Positions 7,393 to 14,786 are shown, counted from the first letter of the stretch. The stretch is 16,472 nucleotides of DNA from RUG626 sp964553775 (GCA_964553775.1 CAZKLU010000042.1:1-16472), one strand, 5' to 3'. A program made the numbers and translations. Notes: generated by a model not told the origin, from the sequence alone.

Positions 7393-7782
7393 GGGATTAT
7401 TTGTAGATTTTTGGAGGTATATACAGTTTTTTTCAAAAAGGACACGCTCACGAAGCCGCTTGCTTTCTGACGCTGGCTGTCTTCGGTACCGGGTCGCATG
7501 GGTGCCTTGCTGTTCAATGACCGGGAGATGTTTGTCCAACTTATAGCCGCTTCTGGAGACAGTCACCGATCCGTTACAGTAACGCCATAGAGATAAACGG
7601 GAAATTGATTTCTGTACAATGTTCCGCGGGTTCCTGAACCGGCAGCCCCGATTGCGCCGCAAATGCCCCGCCGTCTTGCGGAGAGCGGGAATAAGGTTGG
7701 CGATTATCGGGCGTACCGGCTGCTGCCCACGAATTGCTGCCAGTCTCACGAAAAGTTTGTGGATTCTAACGAGAAAAAACAG

Positions 7783-7811
7783 TTGACAAACGAGGGACAA
7801 TCGGGTAAAAT
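7783..7811 (+). promoter_or_regulatory. Strong orphan sigma-A promoter
   Basis: TTGACA (7783-7788), a 17-base spacer and TAAAAT (7806-7811) match the consensus at 11 of 12 positions. No recognisable gene follows for about 520 bases; instead the predicted start (near 7818) coincides with the first base of a hairpin. The small ORF at 8332 is the first plausible coding sequence downstream. Confidence 0.7.
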
Positions 7812-7817
7812 ATATCT

Positions 7818-7956
7818 GCACAGCCGGAAAGACAAACCGTTCGGGCTGTGATGGTTTCACCCACGAAAACGTGTGCCGTGTACGAATGCTCAATATATCG
7901 GGCTTTTATACAGGCTTGGATGTGTTTATTAAACCGATATATGAGCGGACAGTTTT
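7818..7956 (+). ncRNA. Candidate structured small RNA or long leader
   Basis: Directly after the promoter come three hairpins: CACAGCC (7819-7825) with GGCTGTG (7844-7850); CACG-AAAA-CGTG (7862-7873); and GCTCAATATATCGG (7888-7901) with CCGATATATGAGC (7934-7946), a 13-bp stem with one bulged A. Five bases later stands TTTTT (7952-7956), which could end the RNA although the gap before it is unusual. I do not recognise 6S RNA, tmRNA, SRP RNA or RNase P RNA. The transcript might instead continue to the ORF at 8332 as its leader. Confidence 0.4.
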
Positions 7957-8025
7957 TCAGCAAGGTTCCGTTTGCGCCGGAATATGATTTTAGAGGAACT
8001 ATGGAGCGATCTATGGGTGCGAATG

Positions 8026-8052
8026 AAAAAGCCGTGTTCTTAAACACGCGGC
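8026..8052 (-). terminator. Possible leftward terminator with no known gene
   Basis: On the minus strand GCCGCGTGTT (8052-8043) pairs with AACACGGC (8038-8031) with a two-base bulge, and TTTTT (8030-8026) follows. No supported leftward gene ends here; a 60-codon leftward frame that stops at 8061 has no ribosome site. Confidence 0.3.
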
Positions 8053-8331
8053 AAATGCGTTCAACACAATGACTGAGTTTCCGGCTTTGTCCGGATCGGC
8101 AGCCGGTACAGCTCCGGTTCATAAAAAATCATAAGACATCTTTCGGAAAAACGCTTGCCGTACAGCCGGAAACGAGGATTCCGGTATCCGCTGACTGATC
8201 TGCCAAATTCACGGGAACAGGCTATTCGATGGACGAGACACAATATGAATGTGAGCGCGTATGTGAAAGACCTGCCGCGCTCAGACAGGGAATTAAAAGG
8301 TTAATCTTAATAAAACATTTGAGGTGGAAAT

Positions 8332-8487
8332 ATGAAAATCTTATCAAACGATACGTCAAAAGAACTCAGCCTTCCTATGTCAAGCGAACATATTCCGGAG
8401 CTTGACCCGTACTATAACGATGGCGATTTCGGCTCCTGTTCGGACGAAGCCTACGAGATGAGTGAGCAGGAGTGCGCGTTCTCATAA
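8332..8487 (+). CDS. Small acidic hypothetical protein, 51 aa
   Basis: An unrecognised short gene candidate. GAGGTGG (8321-8327) lies 4 bases before the ATG, and the codon choice is like that of the neighbours. The product is strongly acidic (12 Asp/Glu against 2 Lys) with two cysteines (36 and 48), a PYYNDGDFG segment at 26-34 and no membrane helix or signal peptide. It stands alone in a 1.7-kb gene-poor region, downstream of the orphan promoter at 7783. The same frame stays open for 42 further codons after the TAA and contains three more cysteines (around 8533-8565). It might be a peptide precursor, a small regulator or the head of a broken gene. Nothing nearby identifies a modifying enzyme; the radical SAM gene downstream is a tRNA-modifying type. 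Confidence 0.42.
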   Translation: MKILSNDTSKELSLPMSSEHIPELDPYYNDGDFGSCSDEAYEMSEQECAFS

Positions 8488-8755
8488 AAGACGGCGCGGA
8501 CGCTGTATGCTGAAAGAAGTAATGTGCCGTGCGGAGACAATGAGCCGCAGTGTCCGTGTGTTCCGGTTATGGATCACCGGCTCAGATCCGTTACGGGTCG
8601 TTACTTATTTTAAGCGAAATAAAAATTTTGCTTACTGTACATAGTCACAGCGGAGTGATATAGAAACTTAATGATTGTAAATGTAAGCTGTAATGCTTTG
8701 ATTGCTTTTTCGTTATAATCAGATGTATTCGACACGGAACCAAAAATCCGATTGC

Positions 8756-8812
8756 GCTCCGGTACGGCACGATTTGTTGCCGGAGCGAAACGCCGTCCTT
8801 GTGGGCGGCGTT
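8756..8812. repeat. Two tandem strong hairpins
   Basis: Hairpin one pairs GCTCCGG (8756-8762) with CCGGAGC (8780-8786); an alternative inner pairing is CGGCA with TGCCG. Hairpin two, starting two bases later, pairs AACGCCGTCC (8789-8798) with GGGCGGCGTT (8803-8812) over a TTGT loop, with one G-T pair. Neither has a convincing T-run, so a repetitive palindromic element or structured RNA is more likely than a terminator. Confidence 0.5.
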
Positions 8813-8997
8813 CTCATTTATACCCGCAAGCCTGAGTGTTGGCGATTTCAGTATATTATACCCGCGAGAGGGAGACTGCGGCTTATTCAGACTGCGCTTG
8901 ATTTGAGGAAACAAAAGCCCCACAACGAACGGTGCCGCCGCAAATGAAAATCGGAAAATGCCCGTAATTTGAGACTCCTTGAGAATTTCACAGTAAA

Positions 8998-9002
8998 AAG
9001 GA
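8998..9002 (+). promoter_or_regulatory. Ribosome site deciding the mtaB start
   Basis: AAGGA at 8998-9002 is 3 bases from ATG 9006 and 9 bases from ATG 9012; the second spacing is more usual. Confidence 0.5.
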
Positions 9003-9011
9003 AAAATGTCT

Positions 9012-10382
9012 ATGAATATATATATCCGTACTCTCGGCTGCAAAACGAACCAGTTTGAATCGCAGGCTATGGAGTCGCTGCTCACTTCACGCGGACACAC
9101 CATAGCCGATACCGAGACTGACTGCGATGCCGTGATACTCAATACCTGCGCTGTCACAGCCGAATCGGTTCGCAAGTCGCGTCAGGCACTTAGTCATATT
9201 CGCGCCGCAAACCGTGACGCTGTAATAGCCGTATGCGGCTGCTGGCCGCAGCTTGAGGGAAATGACATTCCGCTTGCTGATATTGTGTTTGGGAGCGGGA
9301 ACCACAGGGAGCTTGTCGAGACACTTGAAAATGCCGTGTCTGATAAAAAATCGGGCATATCCCACGCCGCGTCAGATAGTTCCATGGACAGTGCCAATGT
9401 CGCGCAGTCAGGGAACGTGACGGATCCGGATAGCTCCGCTGAACGGCACGGGAGAGTTGACAACGCGATGAAGCGCGGTGACTTTGAACTTCTTCCGGCG
9501 GGCAGCTCACACTCGCGCACAAGGGCTTTATTGAAAATCGAGGACGGCTGTCTGAACTTCTGCGCGTACTGTATCATACCGTATACACGCGGTCCTGTGC
9601 GTTCCATGCCGCTTCCGGATGCCGTAAACGAAGCTTCAAGATTGCAGGCGGAGGGCTACAGGGAAATAGTGCTAACGGGTATAGAGATAGCGTCCTACAG
9701 ATATGACGGTCATACGCTTGCCGATGTTACTGCGGCGATTGCTGAAGCCGCCCCGCGCTGCCGTATACACTTAGGTTCCCTTGAGCCGCGCATAGTGGAT
9801 GAAAAATTCTGCCGCGCACTTTCAAAATATGACAACATCTGCAATCACTTCCACCTCTCGCTTCAAAGCGGCTGCGATGAGACACTGAGACGTATGCGCC
9901 GAAAATATACAACGGAGCGTTTCTTTGAGTCTGTTTCGCTTCTGCGCGATTTTTTTCCCGACTGCGGCATTACTGCGGATCTCATAGTCGGTTTCCCCGG
10001 CGAGACGGACGCGGAATTTGAGACGACGTTAAAGTTTTTGGAAAAATGCGGGTTTTCGTATGTCCATGTGTTCCCCTATTCTCGGCGCCCCGGAACTATA
10101 GCGGAAAGGCTTGACGGTCAGATAGAAAAATCTGTAAAGCACAAAAGAGCCTTGATTGCGTCGGAAACCGCGTCAAAATCGCGGGCTGAGTTTTTGAACC
10201 GCCATATCGGGATGGTTTTGCCGACGCTATTTGAACAGGAGATTTCGGACGGAGTGTGGGAGGGACACACGGGAAACTACCTCACGGTTCGGGCAAAAGG
10301 CGAGAATCTTCATAATAATTTGGCAAATGTACGAATTACCGGCGTTTCAGACTTCAAACTTTCGGGAGTTATTATATTGTAA
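9012..10382 (+). CDS. mtaB: tRNA N6-threonylcarbamoyladenosine methylthiotransferase
   Basis: Radical SAM enzyme of 456 aa that adds a methylthio group to t6A37 of tRNAs reading ANN codons, making ms2t6A. The N-terminal UPF0004 domain has its three cluster cysteines in TLGCKTN, NTCAVT and CGCWPQ (residues 10, 46 and 77). The radical SAM cluster is CLNFCAYC (180-187). The middle domain has SLQSGCDETLRRMRRKYT and DLIVGFPGET, and a C-terminal TRAM-like domain follows. This closely matches B. subtilis YqeV. A linker rich in Ser, Asp and Ala (about 112-160) is some 30 residues longer than I recall there. Two starts are possible: ATG 9006 lies only 3 bases from AAGGA, whereas ATG 9012 lies 9 bases away and gives the usual N-terminus, so I chose 9012. 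No partner gene is adjacent. Confidence 0.93.
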   Translation: MNIYIRTLGCKTNQFESQAMESLLTSRGHTIADTETDCDAVILNTCAVTAESVRKSRQALSHIRAANRDAVIAVCGCWPQLEGNDIPLADIVFGSGNHRELVETLENAVSDKKSGISHAASDSSMDSANVAQSGNVTDPDSSAERHGRVDNAMKRGDFELLPAGSSHSRTRALLKIEDGCLNFCAYCIIPYTRGPVRSMPLPDAVNEASRLQAEGYREIVLTGIEIASYRYDGHTLADVTAAIAEAAPRCRIHLGSLEPRIVDEKFCRALSKYDNICNHFHLSLQSGCDETLRRMRRKYTTERFFESVSLLRDFFPDCGITADLIVGFPGETDAEFETTLKFLEKCGFSYVHVFPYSRRPGTIAERLDGQIEKSVKHKRALIASETASKSRAEFLNRHIGMVLPTLFEQEISDGVWEGHTGNYLTVRAKGENLHNNLANVRITGVSDFKLSGVIIL

Positions 10383-10406
10383 TTACCGGCGATTTTAAGA
10401 TATAAT
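10377..10406 (+). promoter_or_regulatory. Probable promoter of serC-serA
   Basis: TTGTAA (10377-10382), an 18-base spacer and TATAAT (10401-10406). The -35 overlaps the mtaB stop codon. The predicted leader of about 165 nt contains a CGGCAAA/TTTGCCG hairpin (10517-10538) and a CCGCC/GGCGG pairing near 10430-10448, without a clear terminator. A second TATAAT overlaps at 10406-10411. Confidence 0.5.
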
Positions 10407-10567
10407 ATAATAGATATAAATTTATGTGCCGCCTCGCGGACACGGCGGATTTCGCGCTGTATCGGGGGCTTTACTGTCAAGACCGGAGAGCGTTTCGGAC
10501 TTGAGTATAATAACAGCGGCAAATCAATATCTTTGCCGGTATAAATTACATTATTAGAGCAGAATTG

Positions 10568-10573
10568 AAGGGA
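10568..10573 (+). promoter_or_regulatory. Ribosome site deciding the serC TTG start
   Basis: AAGGGA lies 6 bases before the TTG at 10580. The earlier in-frame TTG at 10565 would place this site inside the gene and has no ribosome site of its own. Confidence 0.55.
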
Positions 10574-10579
10574 ATCATA

Positions 10580-11668
10580 TTGGAACAGGACAGAATTTAT
10601 AATTTCTCAGCGGGACCATCAATGCTCCCGCTGCCGGTGCTTGAAAGGGCATCGTCGGAGCTTACAAATTACGGCGGCAGCGGTATGTCGGTTATGGAGA
10701 TGAGCCACCGGAGCGCGGTTTACCAGTCTATTTTCGATGAGACGAAGGAGAACCTTCGCCGTGTGCTGTCGGTTCCGGAGGAGTATGACATATTATTTAT
10801 GCAGGGCGGAGCAACGGGGCAGTTTGCCGCGCTCCCGATGAACCTTATAGGCGTAACAGGCAAAGCCGATTATGTTGTGACCGGAAACTTCTCGAAATTA
10901 GCGGCGAAAGAGGCATTGAAATACGGCGATGTAAATATAGCGGCGGATTCATCGGATAAAAACCACACATACATTCCGCACCAGAACGCCCTCAGATTGT
11001 CGCCTGACGCATCCTATGTACACATCTGCGCGAACAACACGATATTCGGCACCGAGTGGAACTATGTACCGGACACAGGCTCTGTACCGCTCGTGGCTGA
11101 CTGCTCGTCGAATATTATGTCGAAGCCTGTCGATGTGTCGAAATTCGCGCTTATATACGCCGGTGTGCAGAAGAACCTTGCTCCGGCAGGACTTGCGGTT
11201 GTGATATTGCGCCGCGATCTTGCGGGTCATGAGCTGCCGTGTACCCCGACAATTATGAGTTATAAGACTACTATGGATAAAAACTCCATGTATAATACAC
11301 CGCCTACCTATAATATATATATCCTCGGTCTTGTGCTGAAGTGGATTGAAAGCGAGGGCGGTCTTCCCGCTATGCTGGAGCTGAGGAAAAGACGCGCCGG
11401 TATGCTCTATGAGTTTCTCGATAACAGTAAGCTGTTCAAATGCCCCACGGAGCCTGAGTCGCGTTCGGGTATGAATGTTGTATTCAGGACAGGGGATGAC
11501 GCGCTCGACGCACGGTTCGTGAAGGCGGCGGCTCAGGAGGGTCTGGTGAACCTCAAGGGTCACAGACTTGTCGGAGGGATGAGAGCTTCAATGTATAACG
11601 CCATGCCTGTGGAGGGCGCGGAAAAGCTCGTGGAATTTATGAAAAATTTTGAGTTAAACGAGGCATAA
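10580..11668 (+). CDS. serC: Phosphoserine aminotransferase
   Basis: PLP-dependent enzyme of 362 aa that transfers an amino group from glutamate to 3-phosphohydroxypyruvate, the second step of serine synthesis. With the TTG start at 10580 the protein begins with the family hallmark RIYNFSAGPSMLP, and the PLP lysine falls at Lys198 (AGVQKNLAPAG), the same number as I recall for E. coli SerC. EMSHRS (40-45), the GGATGQF cofactor loop (76-82) and the C-terminal LKGHRLVGGMRASMYNAMP (325-343) are all present. The TTG start is supported by AAGGGA 6 bases upstream. The stop is only 5 bases before serA, so the two are translated from one message. There is no serB phosphatase gene in the window. Confidence 0.96.
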   Translation: MEQDRIYNFSAGPSMLPLPVLERASSELTNYGGSGMSVMEMSHRSAVYQSIFDETKENLRRVLSVPEEYDILFMQGGATGQFAALPMNLIGVTGKADYVVTGNFSKLAAKEALKYGDVNIAADSSDKNHTYIPHQNALRLSPDASYVHICANNTIFGTEWNYVPDTGSVPLVADCSSNIMSKPVDVSKFALIYAGVQKNLAPAGLAVVILRRDLAGHELPCTPTIMSYKTTMDKNSMYNTPPTYNIYILGLVLKWIESEGGLPAMLELRKRRAGMLYEFLDNSKLFKCPTEPESRSGMNVVFRTGDDALDARFVKAAAQEGLVNLKGHRLVGGMRASMYNAMPVEGAEKLVEFMKNFELNEA

Positions 11669-11673
11669 TCAAT

Positions 11674-12849
11674 ATGTATAAAATAAAAACAATAAATAAC
11701 ATATCCGCCGCCTGCAAGGCTGTGATGGACAAAGACCGCTACACATTCGGAGATGATCTTGAGGATCCTGATATAATTTTTGTCCGTGCCACAAATCTCA
11801 ACGATTACGATTTTAATGACAATCTTCTCTGCGTCGCGAGGGCGGGTATTGGCGTAAACACGATACCGCTGGAGAAGTTAGCGGAACGCGGTGTTGTCGT
11901 GTTCAACACGCCCGGCGGGAACGCGAACGGCGTTAAGGAGCTGTTCCTGACGGGACTTGGCATGGCGTGCCGCGATATTGTCGGCGCGATGGACTGGATA
12001 CGCGAGTTCGATACGTCAACGGGTGACATCTCCGTTGTTATGGAAAAGGTCAAGAAGCGTTTCGCGGGTCCGGAGTACATTGGCAAGAAGATAGGCGTGA
12101 TAGGTGTCGGCAACGTCGGCAGGATCGTCGCGAATATATGCGAGAAGCTCGGCATGGATGTGTACGGGTACGATCCGTATCTGTCCGTTGAGTCCGCGTG
12201 GCTCATATCCAATTCGATAGAGCATGTTGCGTCCTTGAAGGATTTAGGTCAATGCGATTTCATAACGATCCATGTACCTCTTAATGATGAGACACGCGAC
12301 ATGATAAACGCGGAATTTATTGCGAATATGAAGGACGGCGTAAGAATAATAAACTACGCCCGTCAGCAGATAGTGAACGAGGAGGACATCAAGGCGGCTC
12401 TGGAGTCGGGCAAGGTGGCGCGGTATGTGACTGATTTCCCAACGAACACCTTGATCGGCACACCAAATGTCGTAATGACACCGCACCTTGGCGGTACAAC
12501 ATACGAGAGCGAGGAAAACTGCGCTATTATGGCGGCGCGTGAGGCTCTTGACTATGTTGAGAACGGCAATATAACCAATTCGGTAAACTTCGGCAAGGCT
12601 GTATTGCCGATAACCGGAATGCCGAGACTCTGCGTGTTCCATTGGAACATACCGAATATGCTGGCGCGTATCACCACCGCGATTTCAGCGAGGGGACTTA
12701 ATATCGAGAACCTTGTAAACGCGAGTATAAAGGGAAGCGGCAGTGCCTACACTATGATAGAATTTTCCGAAGAACCCGGCGAGGAGCTTGAGAACGCTAT
12801 ACGCGAGAGCAGCGGCGTGATAAGAACCCGCGTTATACACGGAAGATAA
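11674..12849 (+). CDS. serA: Phosphoglycerate dehydrogenase, Clostridia-type, ACT-domain
   Basis: Enzyme of 391 aa that oxidises 3-phosphoglycerate with NAD to 3-phosphohydroxypyruvate, the substrate of its neighbour SerC. The order is an N-terminal substrate half, a Rossmann NAD domain (GVIGVGNVG, 141-149, with Asp167), a return segment containing PHLGGTT (270-276), and a C-terminal ACT domain (about 318-391) that often senses serine. Arg230 and His271 occupy the usual catalytic places. The catalytic Glu position reads Asn258 (FPTNT), which I also remember from other short Clostridia SerA proteins with a YVTDFP segment. A GAGG (11660-11663) overlapping the end of serC serves the ATG. Feedback control by serine through the ACT domain is plausible but not shown. 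Confidence 0.93.
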   Translation: MYKIKTINNISAACKAVMDKDRYTFGDDLEDPDIIFVRATNLNDYDFNDNLLCVARAGIGVNTIPLEKLAERGVVVFNTPGGNANGVKELFLTGLGMACRDIVGAMDWIREFDTSTGDISVVMEKVKKRFAGPEYIGKKIGVIGVGNVGRIVANICEKLGMDVYGYDPYLSVESAWLISNSIEHVASLKDLGQCDFITIHVPLNDETRDMINAEFIANMKDGVRIINYARQQIVNEEDIKAALESGKVARYVTDFPTNTLIGTPNVVMTPHLGGTTYESEENCAIMAAREALDYVENGNITNSVNFGKAVLPITGMPRLCVFHWNIPNMLARITTAISARGLNIENLVNASIKGSGSAYTMIEFSEEPGEELENAIRESSGVIRTRVIHGR

Positions 12850-12923
12850 TATAGACTATAGACCCCTTGCGAGATGTATTTGTACTCTGAACTGGTGATT
12901 TCCGGCTTTGAGCATTGAAGACA

Positions 12924-13877
12924 ATGGCAAACTCGTCGTTTGCCATGCACAAAAAGGAAAGTGAGTCTAATAAATTGATACCGAAAACAATGCTGATAGT
13001 AAATCCTGTCTCCGGAAAGGGACGGGTAAAGGGATTTTTGCTTGACATATTGGAGGTGCTTTGCGCGGGCGGCACCGGCGTGGGAGTGTTCCTCACCGAA
13101 AAGCCGAGAGATGCGTCGCTGTTCGTCGAGCAATACGGCGGCGACTTTGAGAGGGTCGCGTGTACCGGCGGGGATGGAACGCTGAGTGAGGTTATAGGCG
13201 GTCTTATGAGGATCCCGCGTGAGAAAAGACCGGCTATCGGCTATATCCCTCTCGGCACAACAAACGATATGGCATCATCGCTCAATATTCCCAAGGATCC
13301 TAAGAACGCTATCGCGCTTCTGGCTGCCGAACCGGAGCTTACGGAGCCGCGAACGGTGGATGTCGGAAGCCTTGGAGACGATTACTTCGGCTACGTCGCG
13401 GCGTTCGGCACATTTACCGATATACCGTTTACTACTCCGCAGGTTGCGAAAAATACATGGGGGTACCTTGCGTATGTCACCGAGGCACTCGGCAGAATAT
13501 CACAGATCAGCCCCATTCACGCGAAAATCACGCATGATAACGGCATAATTAACGATGAGTTCCTTCTGGGATTCGTTCTCAATTCGACCACGGTCGCGGG
13601 ATTTGTGAAGCTGACCGAACATAATGTAGCCCTTGATGACGGAATATTCGAGATACTGCTTGTCAGAGCACCGAAGGCTCCCGGAGATTTGGGTACTATC
13701 GTATCGAGCATACTTCTTCAGGATTTCAATAACGAATTTATAACGCTGCTGCACACGCGGGACGCTAAATTCGAGTTCGATGTTCCCGTGCAGTGGACGC
13801 GGGACGGAGAGAACGGCGGGGTGCATACGTCTGTTGAGGTGAAGAACCACAACAAGGCTGTCAGAATATTCGTGTGA
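12924..13877 (+). CDS. Diacylglycerol/lipid kinase family protein (YegS/DagK type)
   Basis: Lipid kinase of up to 317 aa of the DAGK catalytic family, expected to phosphorylate a lipid such as diacylglycerol at the inner face of the membrane. It shows IVNPVSGKGR, the nucleotide motif CTGGDGTLSEV and PLGTTNDMASSLNIP, then a beta-rich C-terminal domain with NSTTVAGF and LDDGIFEILLV. The start is uncertain. ATG 12924 (used here) has only a weak GAAG upstream; TTG 12915 and TTG 12975 are in frame. TTG 12975 would start 5 codons before the conserved KTMLIVNP and fits the family N-terminus best. A perfect hairpin (12924-12946) occupies the first codons, supporting a downstream start. It follows serA by 74 bases and may belong to the same transcript. 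Confidence 0.87.
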   Translation: MANSSFAMHKKESESNKLIPKTMLIVNPVSGKGRVKGFLLDILEVLCAGGTGVGVFLTEKPRDASLFVEQYGGDFERVACTGGDGTLSEVIGGLMRIPREKRPAIGYIPLGTTNDMASSLNIPKDPKNAIALLAAEPELTEPRTVDVGSLGDDYFGYVAAFGTFTDIPFTTPQVAKNTWGYLAYVTEALGRISQISPIHAKITHDNGIINDEFLLGFVLNSTTVAGFVKLTEHNVALDDGIFEILLVRAPKAPGDLGTIVSSILLQDFNNEFITLLHTRDAKFEFDVPVQWTRDGENGGVHTSVEVKNHNKAVRIFV

Positions 13878-13893
13878 CACAGGATCCAAACGG

Positions 13894-13919
13894 AACCGGT
13901 TTGCGCTGATTCCGGTTTT
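13894..13919 (+). terminator. Weak terminator after the lipid kinase
   Basis: AACCGG (13894-13899) pairs with CCGGTT (13912-13917) and is followed by TTTTAT. The stem is short, so read-through into the next gene is likely. Confidence 0.35.
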
Positions 13920-14006
13920 ATATTCGCAGACTGTATTTGCGCGTCCGCAAAAGCGGAATTTGCGGCCATGGGTGGACCCTATTTATTTCTCTATGGAGGA
14001 AGAAAA

Positions 14007-14786
14007 ATGACAGTTAATATACTCGCGGTCGGAGATGTCGTCGGCGATAACGGCGTTGATTTTCTGTTCGACAAGCTGCGCGGTATTAAAAAGCTAAAAA
14101 ACATATCGTTTACAGTAGTAAACGGTGAAAACGCGTCGATGATCGGTATAACGCCAAAGCAGGCGAGCCGTATATTCGATGCCGGAGCCGATGTTATAAC
14201 CCTTGGCAACCATGCGTTCGGCAAATTCGCGATAATACCGTTTCTTGAATCAAATAAGTATATACTGCGTCCGGCAAATATGTCTCCGCTCACACCGGGT
14301 GAGGGGAGCGGCATATATGAGACATCGTTCGGGCGCGTGTGCGTTATAGATCTTATCGGGCGGTGCGAGATGGAGTTCGGACCGGACAACCCGTTCTTTG
14401 AGCTTGACAGACAGCTCAGAAATCTTCCAAAGGATGTAAAAATAGTTCTTGTCGATATGCACGCCGAAGCGACCAGCGAAAAAGCGGCTATCGCGCACTA
14501 CTCGAGCGGGCGTGTCACAGCCGTATGGGGAACGCACACTCACGTTCAGACGAACGATGCCGGTATACTCGAAAACGGCTGCGCGTTCATAACAGATCTC
14601 GGTATGACAGGCGCGGTGAACTCGATTCTCGGCATACGTCCTGAGCAGTCGGTAGGGCGTTTTCTCGGCAAGATGAAAACACCGTACTCCAGCGCGGCGG
14701 GTCCATGCAAAATAGAGGGCTGCATATTTGAGGTCGATACCGATACAGGCAAAGCGATCTCCGCCGAAGCCGTAAGAGTGATATGA
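14007..14786 (+). CDS. ymdB: YmdB-type metallophosphoesterase (TIGR00282 family)
   Basis: Calcineurin-like phosphoesterase of 259 aa, near the 264 aa of B. subtilis YmdB, a cyclic-nucleotide phosphodiesterase that affects biofilm and motility decisions. Predicted metal ligands are visible in order: Asp10 (AVGDVVG), Glu41 and Asn42 (NGENAS), Asn68-His69 (LGNHAFG), His152 (VDMHAEATSEK) and His177/His179 (GTHTHVQT). The final TDLGMTGAVNSILG segment (196-209) is typical of the family. The ATG at 14007 is fixed by GGAGGA (13995-14000) 6 bases upstream; an earlier in-frame start has no ribosome site. It lies 129 bases after the lipid kinase and 116 before a strong terminator, and so closes the rightward housekeeping block. 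The in vivo substrate is inferred from family only. Confidence 0.92.
   Translation: MTVNILAVGDVVGDNGVDFLFDKLRGIKKLKNISFTVVNGENASMIGITPKQASRIFDAGADVITLGNHAFGKFAIIPFLESNKYILRPANMSPLTPGEGSGIYETSFGRVCVIDLIGRCEMEFGPDNPFFELDRQLRNLPKDVKIVLVDMHAEATSEKAAIAHYSSGRVTAVWGTHTHVQTNDAGILENGCAFITDLGMTGAVNSILGIRPEQSVGRFLGKMKTPYSSAAGPCKIEGCIFEVDTDTGKAISAEAVRVI

Larger units (their letters stand above)
7312..8331. other. One-kilobase region without a convincing protein gene
   Basis: Many short frames exist on both strands, but none combines a ribosome site, a start codon and a recognisable product. What can be supported is a possible spo0A promoter (7364-7392), a strong rightward promoter (7783-7811) followed by consecutive hairpins, and a leftward terminator-like hairpin (8026-8052). 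A frame with protein-like character ends at 8307 (key segment NMNVSAYVKDL, with REQAIRW before it), which slightly recalls the end of a ribbon-helix-helix protein but has no start. Decayed genes are therefore possible. Confidence 0.5.
8488..9005. other. Gene-poor interval before mtaB with tandem hairpins
   Basis: No supported gene. It begins with the in-frame continuation of the 51-codon ORF (to 8616), then contains a TATAAT (8714-8719) without a fitting -35, two strong adjacent hairpins (8756-8812), and two copies of TATACCCGC near 8819 and 8858. A leftward frame crossing this interval into mtaB is antisense and unconvincing. No clear promoter for mtaB was found. Confidence 0.5.

Noticed and set aside
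7498..7590. Thirty-codon frame beginning near 7498 that faintly recalls the N-terminus of AbiEii-type toxins
   Set aside because: Too short, no ribosome site, and the conserved continuation is absent in all frames.
7312..7893. Long leftward frame of 193 codons upstream of spo0A
   Set aside because: No ribosome site, Arg-rich and odd composition, no recognisable domain, and it spans the strong rightward promoter on the other strand and the likely spo0A promoter.
7848..8072. Rightward frame of 74 codons just after the promoter at 7783
   Set aside because: The start lies within the first hairpin and lacks a ribosome site; the sequence is not protein-like compared with neighbouring genes.
8125..8307. 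Rightward frame with a segment resembling the end of a ribbon-helix-helix or mobilisation protein
   Set aside because: No start codon or ribosome site, only about 60 codons, and the similarity is an impression; kept only as a note on possible gene decay.
8645..9175. Leftward frame of 176 codons overlapping the start of mtaB
   Set aside because: Antisense to a certain gene, with no ribosome site or domain, and it includes the two hairpins as coding sequence.
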